Assembly (NCBI RefSeq): GCF_029439455.1
Contig: NZ_JAQFVG010000314.1
Location: 1 to 64,000, forward strand
Length of the DNA stretch: 64,000 nt
Source: Caballeronia sp. BR00000012568055
Lineage (GTDB): Bacteria; Pseudomonadota; Gammaproteobacteria; Burkholderiales; Burkholderiaceae
Reading direction: 5' to 3'
Shown: positions 14,204 to 26,298 of the stretch, piece by piece
Layout of the letters: each line of letters begins with the position of its first letter
Position numbering within the stretch: position 1 is the stretch's first letter
Position numbers and translations under genes: made by a program
Notes under the pieces: generated by a model
Told to the model about the DNA's origin: nothing
The model's input: the letters and a program-made list of their open reading frames with translations, nothing else
The model's database searches: none

Positions 14204-16285
14204 TCAGTGGGACTGGCCCGGTTTCTGTTGATCGATGCCCGGCCCCGAACGGCGGCGCACGGTCGGCTTGCCGGCGCGCGCAGGCGCTTCATCCGGCGCT
14301 GCCACCGCCGATGCCTGCTTGCGCGGCACAGCGGTCTTCTTCTTGCCCTTGGCGGTCTGCACGATTTCATCGACAGGCGAATCGTCGCCGCGTTGAGCCG
14401 CGAGGTACGCCGCTGCAGCTGCGTCGGAATCGCTGCCTTCGGGACGCCACACCTGTCCGATCGCCAGCGATTTCAGCTTCTTCTTGCCGCCGTACCACAG
14501 GTTCACGAGGCCGCGCGAGAAGAACACCGCCGAGAACATCGACGTCAAAATGCCGATACAGTGCACCACCGCGAAGCCGCGCACCGGACCCGAACCGAAA
14601 GCCAGCAGCGCCAGACCGGCGATCAGCGTGGTCACGTTCGAATCGAGAATGGTGGCCCAGGCGTGCGCGAAACCTTCCTGAATCGCGGTTTGCGGCGGCG
14701 CGCCGTTACGCAGTTCTTCGCGAATACGTTCGTTGATCAGCACGTTTGCATCGATCGCCATACCAAGCGCGAGCGCAATAGCCGCGATACCCGGCAGCGT
14801 CAGCGTGGCCTGAAGCATCGAGAGAATCGCGACCAGCAGCAGCAGGTTCACCGACAGCGACAGCATGGAGAACAGACCGAACAGCAGGTAGTACGCGATC
14901 ATGAAGACGGCGATTGCGGCGAAACCGTACTGCACCGAATCGAAACCCTTCTTGATGTTGTCCGCGCCCAGGCTCGGCCCGACCGTGCGTTCTTCGATGA
15001 TATCCATCGGCGCGGCCAGTGAACCGGCGCGCAGTAGCAGCGCGAGATCGGTGGCGGCTTGCGGCGTCGGCTGGCCGGTAATCTGGAAGCGGTCGCCCAG
15101 TTCCGACTGGATGTTCGCCACCGTCAGCACTTCGCCCTTGCCCTTTTCGAACAGGATCATGGCCATCGGCTTGCCGATGTTGTCGCGCGACACGCTCGAA
15201 ATGGCGCGTCCGCCCGCCGAATCCAGACGGATATTCACCGAAGGACGCTGATGATCGTCAAAGCCCGTCGATGCGTCGATGATGCGGTCGCCGGTGAAGA
15301 TCACCTGCTTGCGCAACAGTACGAGGCGGTCGCCTTGCTTGAACGCTTCGTCGCCCGGCGGCACCGGATCGTTCGGGCCGATGTACGTGTTGATCGGATC
15401 GGCGAGGCGCGCTTCGAGCGTCGCCGTCCGGCCGATGATGTCCTTCGCCTTCGCCGTATCCTGCACGCCCGGCAGTTCGACCACGATCCGGTCCGAACCC
15501 TGCTGCTGGATCACCGGTTCCGCCACGCCGAGTTCGTTGACGCGGTTATGCAGCGTGGTGATGTTCTGCTTGAGCGCGCCGTCTTCCACCAGCTTTTGCG
15601 CCGCCGCCGAGAACGTGCCGACCACCTGGAAGCCGTCGCCGCCCTGGCGCGTCGTCCATTGCAGTTCGGAGACGCCGGTCTGGAGCAGGGTGCGCGCGTT
15701 GTCCGCGCCCGCCTGATCCGAGAAATTCACCACCACCGACTGCCCGACGCGGTTCACGCCGCCATCGCGGATATTGCGGTCGCGCAGATACGTGCGCGCG
15801 TCCGCAGCGTCCGAGTCGAGCTTCTTGTTCAGCGCGCCGGCCATGTCCACTTGCAGCAGGAAGTGCACGCCGCCGCGCAGGTCCAGACCGAGATACATCG
15901 GCAGCGCGTGCATGGCGGTCAGCCAGCCCGGCGACGCGCTCTGCAGATTCAGCGCGACGATGTACTGCGGATCGGTCGGATCGGTATTGAGCGATTTGGT
16001 GAGCAGATCCTTCACGCGCAACTGCGTGTCGGTGTCCTTCAGGCGCACGCGAATATTCGGGCTTGCCGAGGAATTATCGAAGGTGACTTCGTCGGCCTTG
16101 ATATTGCTCGCGGTGAGTGCGCTTTCGACATTGGCGAGCGTGGACGAGTCGAGCTTGACCGTGGCCTTGCCGCTCGATACCTGTACCGCAGGCGCTTCGC
16201 CGAAGAAATTGGGCAGCGTGTACACGAGGCCGATGACGAGCGCCACCAGCATCACGACATACTTCCAGAGGGGATAACGATTCAT
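14204..16285 (-). CDS. secD: Protein translocase subunit SecD
   Basis: 693 residues, longer than E. coli SecD (615). The order is an N-terminal helix (about 6-27), the large periplasmic P1 head domain (including 'GLDLRGGVHFLLQVDM' and 'VELPGVQDTAKAKDIIGRTATLEARL'), then the C-terminal transmembrane bundle with 'AIDANVLINERIREE'. The extra length is mostly a ~90-residue cytoplasmic tail rich in Ala, Lys, Arg and Pro after the last helix. It works with SecF and YajC in secretion. Confidence 0.97.
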   Translation of the reverse strand: MNRYPLWKYVVMLVALVIGLVYTLPNFFGEAPAVQVSSGKATVKLDSSTLANVESALTASNIKADEVTFDNSSASPNIRVRLKDTDTQLRVKDLLTKSLNTDPTDPQYIVALNLQSASPGWLTAMHALPMYLGLDLRGGVHFLLQVDMAGALNKKLDSDAADARTYLRDRNIRDGGVNRVGQSVVVNFSDQAGADNARTLLQTGVSELQWTTRQGGDGFQVVGTFSAAAQKLVEDGALKQNITTLHNRVNELGVAEPVIQQQGSDRIVVELPGVQDTAKAKDIIGRTATLEARLADPINTYIGPNDPVPPGDEAFKQGDRLVLLRKQVIFTGDRIIDASTGFDDHQRPSVNIRLDSAGGRAISSVSRDNIGKPMAMILFEKGKGEVLTVANIQSELGDRFQITGQPTPQAATDLALLLRAGSLAAPMDIIEERTVGPSLGADNIKKGFDSVQYGFAAIAVFMIAYYLLFGLFSMLSLSVNLLLLVAILSMLQATLTLPGIAAIALALGMAIDANVLINERIREELRNGAPPQTAIQEGFAHAWATILDSNVTTLIAGLALLAFGSGPVRGFAVVHCIGILTSMFSAVFFSRGLVNLWYGGKKKLKSLAIGQVWRPEGSDSDAAAAAYLAAQRGDDSPVDEIVQTAKGKKKTAVPRKQASAVAAPDEAPARAGKPTVRRRSGPGIDQQKPGQSH

Positions 16286-16401
16286 GGGGATGGCCGAACG
16301 GATAGTTGGCTGCGGGGAGAAGCGCGTCCGGCGTTACGCGCGATGAGTGTTGGAATGCCCTCGTCGAACGAGGCCGCGCCGGACGCGAAGAACGAGTGGC
16401 C

Positions 16402-16728
16402 TTACAGCGCTTTGATGGTGCCCTTCGGGAGAATGGTCGTCACGGCAGCCTTCTGCACGGTGATTTCCGTGCCTTCGGCGATTTCCACGCCGACGTAGGC
16501 TTCCGACACCTTCGTGACCTTGCCGACGATCCCGCCGTTCGTCACCACTTCATCGCCCTTGGCCATGGCCGAAAGCATGTTGCGATGTTCCTTCTGACGC
16601 TTCATCTGCGGACGGATCATGATGAAGTACAACACCGCGAACATCAGGATCAGCGGCAGGAAGCTCATCAGACTGGATTCCGCACCACCTGCGGAGCCTT
16701 GAGCGAAGGCATTCGAAATGAACGACAC
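16402..16728 (-). CDS. yajC: Sec translocase accessory protein YajC
   Basis: 108 residues: one N-terminal transmembrane helix ('LMSFLPLILMFAVLYFIMIRPQMKRQKEH') and a cytoplasmic domain with 'KGDEVVTNGGIVGKVTKV', the YajC signature. It binds SecDF. It is located 116 bases before secD and 174 bases after tgt on the same strand; the space to tgt holds no gene. Confidence 0.97.
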   Translation of the reverse strand: MSFISNAFAQGSAGGAESSLMSFLPLILMFAVLYFIMIRPQMKRQKEHRNMLSAMAKGDEVVTNGGIVGKVTKVSEAYVGVEIAEGTEITVQKAAVTTILPKGTIKAL

Positions 16729-16902
16729 GTTGGTCTCTCCGTTAATTCGTGTTCAAAAACTTGGCTGGAATTCAGCCCGGCATTCTACCACTCGCACCGC
16801 GCCCGAATGGCTGGAATGGGCTTTACCATCAAGCCGTTACAGCTGTTTGGCAAGAGCCGACGCAAGCAATAGAAAGCAGATTGTAATGCGATGCGCGCCG
16901 CT

Positions 16903-19159
<2,257 letters not shown>

Positions 19160-19221
19160 GGCGTGAACCGTGACGCGAATGCGCCGACCAAACCTCACAT
19201 TGTACTTTGCGAAGAGACCCG

Positions 19222-21393
19222 ATGCCCTTGTCTGACCGCCGCCTGGCCGACACGACCGATCCGCAGCCCGCCGAGGCGAGCGCCGCGCCGTCGCGCAAGA
19301 AGGCGAAAGCGGACGAGAAACCCAAGCCAGCGGTCAAAACCGCGGACAAGCTGGCCAAGCTCGGCCTCAAATCGGACATCGATCTCGTGCTGCATCTGCC
19401 GATGCGCTACGAAGACGAAACGCAGCTCACGCCCATCGGCGAACTGATTCCGGGCGATGTCGCGCAGACTGAAGGCGTGGTGTTCGACAACGAAATTGCG
19501 TACCGGCCGCGTCGTCAATTGCTGGTGAAAATCCACGACGATTCCGGCGATGAACTCACCCTGCGCTTCCTCAATTTCTACGGCTCGCAAGTCAAGCAAA
19601 TGGCGATCGGCACGCGGCTGCGCGTGCGCGGCGATGTGCGAGGCGGTTTTTTCGGGCTGGAGATGGTGCATCCGACCGTGCGCCCCGTGGACGACGACAC
19701 GCCCTTGCCGCAAGCGCTGACGCCGGTGTATCCATCGACGGCGGGTATCTCGCAGGCGTACTTGCGCAAGGCGATCGATAACGCGTTGACGCGCGTTTAT
19801 TTGCCCGAGCTGTTGCCGGAGCCGATCGCGCGCGAACATCTGAACCCGCTGAACGTACCCGGTCTGCTCGATGCCGTGAAGACGCTGCATCACCCGCACG
19901 CGGATTCGGACGAGCACGCGATGATCGACGGCACGCATCCGGCGTGGACGCGCATCAAGTTCGAGGAATTGCTGGCGCAGCAGTTGTCGCTGAAGCGCGC
20001 GCACGAGGAGCGCCGCACGCGCGCCGCGCCCGCCATGCCGCGCAGTTTGCCCGATGACGACGCATCGCTCGTCACGCGTCTGCTCAAGGCTTTACCGTTC
20101 GCGCTGACCGGCGCACAGCAACGTGTGGTCGCCGAAATCGCGGGCGAACTGACGCTCGCGCATCCGATGCAGCGCCTGCTGCAAGGCGATGTCGGCAGCG
20201 GCAAGACCATCGTTGCGGCACTGGCGGCGGCGCAGGCTATCGACGCGGGTTATCAGGCCGCGCTAATGGCGCCGACCGAAATTCTCGCGGAGCAGCACGC
20301 GCGCAAACTACGCGGCTGGCTGGAACCGCTGGGCGTGACGGTCGCGTGGCTCGCGAGCAGTCTGAAGGCGAAGGAAAAGCGCAGCGCGCTGGAAGCGGCG
20401 GCGCTCGGCACGGCGAAACTGGTGATCGGCACGCACGCGATCATTCAGGACGCGGTGGAATTCGCGCGTTTAGGGCTTGTGATCGTCGATGAACAACATC
20501 GTTTCGGCGTCGCGCAGCGGCTGGCTTTGCGTGCGAAGGCGCAGAACGCATCGGATGGCGCGCGCGATTTCCAGCCGCATCAACTGATGATGTCGGCCAC
20601 GCCGATCCCGCGCACGCTGGCCATGACGTACTACGCGGACCTCGATGTATCGACCATCGACGAATTGCCGCCCGGCCGCACGCCGATTCTCACCAAGATC
20701 GTCTCCGATGGCCGTCGCGATGAGATCATCGGCCGCGTGCGCGAGGCGGCGCTGACGGGACGGCAGGTGTACTGGGTGTGTCCGCTGATCGAGGAAAGCG
20801 AGACGCTTCAGCTTCAGACGGCTGTGGATACGTATGAAACGCTCGTGGCCGCGTTGCCGGACTTGCGCGCCGGATTGGTGCACGGACGGCTCGCGCCCGC
20901 CGAAAAAGCCGCCGTGATGGACGCCTTCGCGCGCAACGAAGTGCAATTGCTGGTCGCGACGACGGTGATCGAAGTGGGCGTGGACGTGCCGAATGCCTCG
21001 CTGATGGTGATCGAACATGCGGAGCGTTTCGGGCTTGCGCAGTTGCATCAGTTGCGCGGACGCGTGGGGCGGGGGAGCGCAGCATCGGTGTGCGTGTTGA
21101 TGTACGCGAATCCCTTGTCGCAGACGGCACGCGCGCGTCTGCAGACCATGCGCGAGACGACCGATGGTTTCGAAATCGCCCGCCGCGATCTCGAGATTCG
21201 CGGTCCCGGCGAATTCCTGGGCGCGCGTCAGTCGGGCGAAGCAATGCTGCGTTTCGCGAGCCTCGAAAACGATGGCTGGCTGATCGATCCCGCCCGCGCC
21301 GCTGCGGACGCCATGCTCAAATCTTTCCCCGATGCCGTCACGAATCATCTTGCGCGCTGGCTCGGTGCTCGCGAACAATTTTTAAAAGCCTGA
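19222..21393 (+). CDS. recG: ATP-dependent DNA helicase RecG
   Basis: 723 residues. The wedge/OB domain comes first (about 40-200), then superfamily-2 helicase motifs: Walker A GDVGSGKT near residues 322-329, DEQH at about 423-426, [10 protein letters not shown], and the motif V/VI region '[22 protein letters not shown]'. RecG remodels stalled forks and Holliday junctions. The ATG at 19222 is chosen for the GAAGAG ribosome site ahead of it. The N-terminus is extended by a charged Ala/Lys-rich stretch (about 1-40). recG-oxyR adjacency is common in Burkholderiales. Confidence 0.96.
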   Translation: MPLSDRRLADTTDPQPAEASAAPSRKKAKADEKPKPAVKTADKLAKLGLKSDIDLVLHLPMRYEDETQLTPIGELIPGDVAQTEGVVFDNEIAYRPRRQLLVKIHDDSGDELTLRFLNFYGSQVKQMAIGTRLRVRGDVRGGFFGLEMVHPTVRPVDDDTPLPQALTPVYPSTAGISQAYLRKAIDNALTRVYLPELLPEPIAREHLNPLNVPGLLDAVKTLHHPHADSDEHAMIDGTHPAWTRIKFEELLAQQLSLKRAHEERRTRAAPAMPRSLPDDDASLVTRLLKALPFALTGAQQRVVAEIAGELTLAHPMQRLLQGDVGSGKTIVAALAAAQAIDAGYQAALMAPTEILAEQHARKLRGWLEPLGVTVAWLASSLKAKEKRSALEAAALGTAKLVIGTHAIIQDAVEFARLGLVIVDEQHRFGVAQRLALRAKAQNASDGARDFQPHQLMMSATPIPRTLAMTYYADLDVSTIDELPPGRTPILTKIVSDGRRDEIIGRVREAALTGRQVYWVCPLIEESETLQLQTAVDTYETLVAALPDLRAGLVHGRLAPAEKAAVMDAFARNEVQLLVATTVIEVGVDVPNASLMVIEHAERFGLAQLHQLRGRVGRGSAASVCVLMYANPLSQTARARLQTMRETTDGFEIARRDLEIRGPGEFLGARQSGEAMLRFASLENDGWLIDPARAAADAMLKSFPDAVTNHLARWLGAREQFLKA

Positions 21394-21538
21394 TGATGAA
21401 CTTGCCGACATCGCGCAGGTCTTCATCTGACGAATTCGCCAAAGAAATCCCGCCTGCCGAAACTTCGCGAGTTGTCGAAGCACCGCTGGCAGGTGTATAA
21501 CTCAAACCTATCGAATCAATGTATTTCATTGGCCACCA

Positions 21539-22498
21539 ATGACTCTCACTGAACTGAAGTACATCGTCGCGGTTGCGCGCGAACGGCATTTCGGCCGCGC
21601 GGCCGAGGCATGCTTCGTGAGCCAGCCGACGCTGTCGGTGGCCATCAAGAAGCTCGAAGACGAACTCAACGTGCAGATTTTCGAGCGAGGCACGAGCGAA
21701 GTCAGCGTGACGCCGATCGGCGAACAGATCGTGACGCAGGCGCAGCGCGTGTTGGAACAGACGCTCGCCATCAAGGAAATCGCCAAGCAGGGTAAAGATC
21801 CGCTGGTCGGTCCACTGCGGCTGGGCGTGATCTATACGATCGGGCCGTATCTGTTGCCCACGCTCGTCAAGCAGATGATCAAAGCGGTGCCGCAGATGCC
21901 GCTGATGCTTCAGGAAAACTACACGCTCAAGCTGATCGAACTGCTCAAGCAGGGCGAAATCGATGTCGCGATCATGGCGCTGCCGTTTCCCGAAACCGGG
22001 CTGATGGTGCGTCCGCTTTACGACGAGCCGTTCGTGGTCGCGATGCCATCGGGTCACGCGTGGGAAAACCGCCCGAAGATCGATCCAGACGATCTGAAGC
22101 AGGAAACCATGCTTCTGCTCGGCAGCGGCCATTGCTTCCGCGATCACGTGCTCGGCGTGTGTCCTGAACTGATGCGTTTTTCGCAGAACGCGGATGGCAT
22201 TCAGAAGACGTTCGAAGGCTCGTCGCTGGAGACTATCCGGCATATGGTGGCGAGCGGCGTCGGCATTACGGTGCTGCCGCGCATGTCGGTGCATGAGGTC
22301 AAGCCGCACGCGGCGGGTATCGACGCCGGCCTGCTCAGCTACGTTCCCTTCGATGAACCCGTGCCCGATCGTCGCGTGGTGCTGGCGTGGCGCAAGAGCT
22401 TCACGCGCATGCCCGCCATCGATGCGATTTCGGATGCGATTGCCGCGTGTGATCTGCCAGGCGTGAGGAAGCTGGATATGCCGGTGGCGGTGAACTAA
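21539..22498 (+). CDS. oxyR: Hydrogen peroxide-sensing LysR regulator OxyR
   Basis: 319 residues. It has a LysR helix-turn-helix (about 18-38, 'HFGRAAEACFVSQPTLSVAIKKLE') and a substrate-domain core. The two redox cysteines are present at exactly the E. coli positions: Cys199 in GSGHCFRDH and Cys208 in GVCPEL, which form a disulfide on peroxide exposure. It is immediately upstream of katA and close to dps, its classic targets. A terminator follows, so katA must be transcribed from its own promoter. Confidence 0.96.
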   Translation: MTLTELKYIVAVARERHFGRAAEACFVSQPTLSVAIKKLEDELNVQIFERGTSEVSVTPIGEQIVTQAQRVLEQTLAIKEIAKQGKDPLVGPLRLGVIYTIGPYLLPTLVKQMIKAVPQMPLMLQENYTLKLIELLKQGEIDVAIMALPFPETGLMVRPLYDEPFVVAMPSGHAWENRPKIDPDDLKQETMLLLGSGHCFRDHVLGVCPELMRFSQNADGIQKTFEGSSLETIRHMVASGVGITVLPRMSVHEVKPHAAGIDAGLLSYVPFDEPVPDRRVVLAWRKSFTRMPAIDAISDAIAACDLPGVRKLDMPVAVN

Positions 22499-22519
22499 CC
22501 GCTTTCGGTTCAAAAACAG

Positions 22520-22554
22520 ACGCCGCGTTTCTGCAAAGGAACGCGGCGTTTTTT
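22520..22554 (+). terminator. Rho-independent terminator after oxyR
   Basis: ACGCCGCGTT (22520-22529) pairs with AACGCGGCGT (22540-22549) over a 10-base loop, followed by T to 22554. Confidence 0.9.
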
Positions 22555-22570
22555 ATCGCCTTTTTCGTTG

Positions 22571-22622
22571 CCTATTAAATAGATAAATTTAATCGAATAA
22601 TAAAAATCAATAGCATTTGCTA
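22571..22622 (+). promoter_or_regulatory. AT-rich katA promoter region, possible OxyR site
   Basis: A markedly AT-rich stretch lies between the oxyR terminator and the katA leader. It contains ATAG (22580-22583) and a second ATAG (22610-22613), roughly fitting the spaced ATAG/CTAT OxyR pattern, but the central elements match poorly. Assignment rests mainly on context (oxyR next door, katA downstream). Confidence 0.3.
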
Positions 22623-22656
22623 CGATGCTCCTCATCCACACCGCGAGGACATCTCC

Positions 22657-22728
22657 ATGAAGCACTGGAACGCACTGAGCGAAATCGCCATGACCATCCT
22701 CGCCGATTTCGCCCGCGCCGTCGCGTGA
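22657..22728 (+). CDS. 23-residue leader micro-ORF upstream of katA
   Basis: The ATG at 22657 is preceded by GAGGA at an ideal distance (CCGCGAGGACATCTCC-ATG). The frame reads [20 protein letters not shown] plus AVA, then TGA, ending 49 bases before the katA start. The peptide could form an amphipathic helix. The good ribosome site argues that it is translated; whether it is a regulatory leader, a microprotein or a coincidence is unknown. No homologue is recognised. Confidence 0.45.
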   Translation: MKHWNALSEIAMTILADFARAVA

Positions 22729-22777
22729 CGAATCGATCGCATTCATCCAACGCCAACGCATAAGCAGGAGTATCACG

Positions 22778-24232
22778 ATGACGACCCAACGACTCACAAC
22801 CGCAGCCGGCGCGCCCGTCGGCGATAACCAGAATTCGCAGACCGCCGGTCCGCGCGGCCCGGTGACTTTGCAGGATTTCTGGCTCGTCGAAAAGCTCGCG
22901 CATTTCGATCGCGAAGTCATTCCCGAGCGACGCGTCCACGCGAAAGGCTCGGGCGCATTCGGCACGTTCCGCGTCACGCACGATATCTCGCGTTATACGA
23001 AGGCGAAAGTCTTCGGCGAAATCGGCAAGGAAACGCCCATTTTCATGCGCTTTTCGACAGTAGCAGGCGAGCGCGGCGCAGCCGACGCCGAACGCGATGT
23101 GCGTGGTTTCTCGATCAAGTTCTACACGGAAGAAGGCAACTGGGACGTGGTCGGCAACAACACGCCGATATTCTTTATCCGCGATCCGCTGAAGTTTCCC
23201 GACTTCATCCACACGCAGAAACGCGATCCGTACACCAACATGCGCAGCAATGTCGCCGCGTGGGATTTCTGGTCGCGCCATCCGGAATCGCTGCATCAGG
23301 TGACGATTCTCATGAGCGATCGCGGTATCCCGAAGAATTATCGGCAGATGCATGGTTTCGGCTCGCACACGTTCTCGTTTGTCAACGCGGAAGGCGAGCG
23401 CTTTTACGTGAAGTTCCACTTCAAATCGCAGCAGCCGCTCGAAAACTATACCGATGCCGAAGCCGCCGCCGTGATCGCGAATGACCGCGAAAGCGCGCAG
23501 CGCGATCTGGTGGACAACATCGACAACGGCAATTTCCCGCGCTGGAATTTCCGCATTCAGGTGATGACGGAAGCGCAGGCTGCGCAATCGGAAATGAATC
23601 CGTTCGATATCACCAAGGTCTGGCCGCACAAGGACTTTCCGCTGATCGATGTCGGCACGATCGAGTTGAATCGCAATGCGCAGAACTACTTTGCGGACGT
23701 CGAGCAGGCCGCGTTCACGCCGGCGAACGTGGTGCCGGGCATCGGCTTTTCGCCGGATCGCTTGTTGCAGGGACGGCTGTTTTCTTATGGCGATACGCAG
23801 CGTTATCGCCTCGGCATCAACCATCATCAGATTCCGGTGAATGCGCCGCGCGCGCCGGTCGTGAACACCTTCCATCGCGATGGCGCGATGCGCACCGACG
23901 GCAATCTCGGCGGCCGCGTGAACTACGAGCCGAATCGATACGGCGAGTTCGCGCAGGATGCGAGCGTGAACGAGCCGGCGCTGGCGGCGGGCGCGGTGTA
24001 TCGCTACGACCATCGCGAAGACGACGATTACTACAGTCAGCCGGCCGCGTTGTTCGCGCTGTTCGATGATGCGCAGCGCGAGCGTCTGTTCGGCAATATC
24101 GCGCGCCATATCAACGGCGTGCCGCAGGACATTCTCGCGCGTCAGATCGAGCATTTCCGCAAGATCGATCCGGCCTATGCCGAAGGCGTGATCGCCGCGC
24201 TCGATGCAATGGCCGAAGCGCGGGCAGTGTGA
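22778..24232 (+). CDS. katA: Monofunctional haem catalase (clade 3, KatA-type)
   Basis: 484 residues, the small-subunit catalase size. It converts hydrogen peroxide to water and oxygen. Distal His54 sits in [10 protein letters not shown], the active-site Asn in [13 protein letters not shown] (127/128), and the proximal haem-ligand Tyr337 in [14 protein letters not shown]. The N-terminal [14 protein letters not shown] is typical. There is a good ribosome site (CAGGAG). A small membrane-protein gene starts 17 bases after its stop codon. In other Burkholderia this position, between oxyR and dps, is commonly held by catalase-peroxidase katG; here it is a different enzyme family. Confidence 0.96.
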   Translation: MTTQRLTTAAGAPVGDNQNSQTAGPRGPVTLQDFWLVEKLAHFDREVIPERRVHAKGSGAFGTFRVTHDISRYTKAKVFGEIGKETPIFMRFSTVAGERGAADAERDVRGFSIKFYTEEGNWDVVGNNTPIFFIRDPLKFPDFIHTQKRDPYTNMRSNVAAWDFWSRHPESLHQVTILMSDRGIPKNYRQMHGFGSHTFSFVNAEGERFYVKFHFKSQQPLENYTDAEAAAVIANDRESAQRDLVDNIDNGNFPRWNFRIQVMTEAQAAQSEMNPFDITKVWPHKDFPLIDVGTIELNRNAQNYFADVEQAAFTPANVVPGIGFSPDRLLQGRLFSYGDTQRYRLGINHHQIPVNAPRAPVVNTFHRDGAMRTDGNLGGRVNYEPNRYGEFAQDASVNEPALAAGAVYRYDHREDDDYYSQPAALFALFDDAQRERLFGNIARHINGVPQDILARQIEHFRKIDPAYAEGVIAALDAMAEARAV

Positions 24233-24249
24233 ACGAAAGGAGAGCAATC

Positions 24250-24387
24250 ATGAGCGAAGCATTGAACACCATCGGGCAAGCGGTGGACCGCATCGAAACA
24301 TCGACGCGCGGTGTGCGGATCGCGCTTGCGTTCGGGATCGTCGCGGCGGGTTATGGATTGATCGTCGCGGGCGGCGTGATCGGCTGA
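24250..24387 (+). CDS. 45-residue single-helix membrane protein downstream of katA
   Basis: The ATG at 24250 is preceded by AAGGAGAG, a strong ribosome site, 17 bases after katA. The peptide begins MSEALNTIGQAVDRIETSTR and ends in a hydrophobic helix 'VRIALAFGIVAAGYGLIVAG' (about residues 22-42), so one membrane span with a cytoplasmic, mildly charged N-terminus is predicted. Close spacing suggests co-transcription with katA. Function unknown. Confidence 0.65.
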   Translation: MSEALNTIGQAVDRIETSTRGVRIALAFGIVAAGYGLIVAGGVIG

Positions 24388-24509
24388 AAGCCTTGCCGCG
24401 CAACGATTTGCGCAACGTTTTACGTTAGACTGTCGAGCGCCCGACGCCGAGCGTATCGAAACGGTTCGCGCGGCGTACACAACGTTTGAATCACACTAAC
24501 GGAGTCATC

Positions 24510-24998
24510 ATGGCGAAGAAAGGCACTGCACCTGCCGTCAATATCGGCATCAACGACAAAGACCGCAAGAAGATCGCCGACGGACTGTCGCGTCTGCTGG
24601 CCGACACGTACACGCTGTATCTGAAGACGCACAATTTTCACTGGAACGTCACGGGTCCGATGTTCAACACGCTGCATCTGATGTTCGAGACGCAGTACAA
24701 CGAACTCGCGCTCGCGGTGGATTCCATCGCTGAACGCATTCGCGCGCTGGGCGTGAATGCGCCGGGCAGCTATAAGGAATTTGCGAAGCTTTCGTCGATT
24801 CCCGAAGCGGACGGCGTGCCGGCTGCGGAAGACATGATTCGTCAACTGGTCGAAGGTCAGGAAGCCGTGGTGCGCACCGCGCGCGAAATTTTCCCGGCAA
24901 CCGAAGCCGCCAACGACGAACCGACCGCCGACCTGCTCACGCAACGCATGCAGACGCATGAGAAGACCGCGTGGATGCTGCGTTCGATGCTGGCCTAA
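24510..24998 (+). CDS. dps: Dps family DNA-binding ferritin-like protein
   Basis: 162 residues. The ferroxidase-site signature '[31 protein letters not shown]' (about 36-66) is intact, with the His/Asp/Glu ligands. Dps dodecamers oxidise and store iron using hydrogen peroxide and protect DNA. The ATG at 24510 follows a GGAG site; the Lys-rich N-terminus MAKKGTAP may help DNA binding. It lies near oxyR and katA, fitting peroxide induction, and ends at a terminator. Confidence 0.95.
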   Translation: MAKKGTAPAVNIGINDKDRKKIADGLSRLLADTYTLYLKTHNFHWNVTGPMFNTLHLMFETQYNELALAVDSIAERIRALGVNAPGSYKEFAKLSSIPEADGVPAAEDMIRQLVEGQEAVVRTAREIFPATEAANDEPTADLLTQRMQTHEKTAWMLRSMLA

Positions 24999-25036
24999 GA
25001 CTGGCTTAAGGCACGCTTGCATTCAAGCTTGGACCG

Positions 25037-25061
25037 AAGCCCCGCTCGTCGCGGGGCTTTT
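25037..25061 (+). terminator. Rho-independent terminator after dps
   Basis: AAGCCCCGC (25037-25045) pairs with GCGGGGCTT (25051-25059), followed by a short T run. Confidence 0.8.
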
Positions 25062-25111
25062 GCTTTGGCGCTGATCTAAAATAGTCCGTCGCGAAAATCA
25101 CGCTCAGGATC

Positions 25112-25972
25112 ATGCTCGCCCGACTTCCGCTCTACATGCGCCTTGTGCGCCTCGACAAGCCCATCGGCAGCCTGCTGCTGCTGTGGCCGACGCTCAATGC
25201 GCTGTGGATCGCGTCCGACGGCCATCCGTCGCCGATGCTGCTGATCATCTTCGTGCTCGGCACCTTGCTTATGCGCTCGGCAGGCTGCGCCATCAACGAT
25301 TACGCCGATCGCGATTTCGACAAATACGTCAAACGCACCGCAGAGCGCCCGATCACGTCGGGCAAGATCCGCGCGTGGGAAGCGGTGGCGCTGGCCGCCG
25401 CGCTTTCGCTGATCGCGTTTCTGCTGATTCTTCCGCTCAACACGCTCACGAAAGAGCTGTCCGTTTTCGCGCTTTTTGTCGCGGGTTCGTATCCCTTCAC
25501 GAAGCGTTTCTTTGCGATACCGCAGGCGTATCTCGGCATCGCGTTCGGCTTCGGCATTCCGATGGCTTTCGCCGCGATTCAAAACCATGTGCCGATGCTC
25601 GCGTGGATCATGCTGATTGCGAACGTGTTCTGGTCCGTCGCTTACGACACCGAATACGCGATGGTCGATCGCGACGACGACATCAAGATCGGCATCCGCA
25701 CGTCAGCGCTGACCTTCGGCCGCTTCGATGTCGCGGCGGTCATGCTGTGCTACGGCGCGTTTCTGGCGATATACGCGGGTATCGGTTTATCGCTCGGATT
25801 CGGCTGGGCGTACTGGCTCGGCTGGCTCGCGGCGGCGGCGTGCGCGGTCTATCACTACGGATTGATCCGCAATCGCGAGCGCATGCCGTGTTTCGCTGCG
25901 TTCAAGCACAACAACTGGCTCGGCGGCATGTTGTTCGCGGGCATTGCGCTGCATTACGCGTTAATGCGTTGA
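25112..25972 (+). CDS. ubiA: 4-hydroxybenzoate polyprenyltransferase
   Basis: 286 residues, about eight transmembrane helices. It attaches the polyprenyl chain to 4-hydroxybenzoate in ubiquinone synthesis at the inner membrane. Both Asp-rich substrate motifs are visible: [19 protein letters not shown] and [20 protein letters not shown]. The N-terminal '[20 protein letters not shown]' is characteristic of UbiA. A -10-like TAAAAT lies about 30 bases upstream. It is a single gene between dps and a methyltransferase gene. Confidence 0.95.
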   Translation: MLARLPLYMRLVRLDKPIGSLLLLWPTLNALWIASDGHPSPMLLIIFVLGTLLMRSAGCAINDYADRDFDKYVKRTAERPITSGKIRAWEAVALAAALSLIAFLLILPLNTLTKELSVFALFVAGSYPFTKRFFAIPQAYLGIAFGFGIPMAFAAIQNHVPMLAWIMLIANVFWSVAYDTEYAMVDRDDDIKIGIRTSALTFGRFDVAAVMLCYGAFLAIYAGIGLSLGFGWAYWLGWLAAAACAVYHYGLIRNRERMPCFAAFKHNNWLGGMLFAGIALHYALMR

Positions 25973-26298
25973 TAAGTCGCTTACACGCCGCGCGTGCCAG
26001 CATTTCAGATAAATGAGGAATGCTGCGGATTTTTGACGTATTTTGCATTGCCTTCATGTTGTGCGTCGCTCAAAATCGAAATCGGCCAACGTGTTTTTCA
26101 AGCGAATGCGCCGTTTTGATAATTCGAGCGCTTTGGCTCACCTGCGCCGATCTCAATACGCCTGCCTTGAACTGCATTGCGTCCCAAGCTGGCGGGCGTG
26201 TTTTTTCACAATCGTGAAAATTCATCTGTTTAACTAAATAGCTGACTTCGATATCGTTGCGCGTAATCAAGTCAGAATGCTGATTCAATACACATATC
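25973..26298. promoter_or_regulatory. 326-bp intergenic region with a TTTTCAC/GTGAAAA inverted repeat
   Basis: No gene is supported. The stretch is poorer in GC than its surroundings. It contains a perfect 7-base inverted repeat TTTTCAC-AATC-GTGAAAA (26203-26220), about 80 bases before the methyltransferase start, which could be an operator or a short hairpin. The open frames across it are short and lack ribosome sites. Confidence 0.4.
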
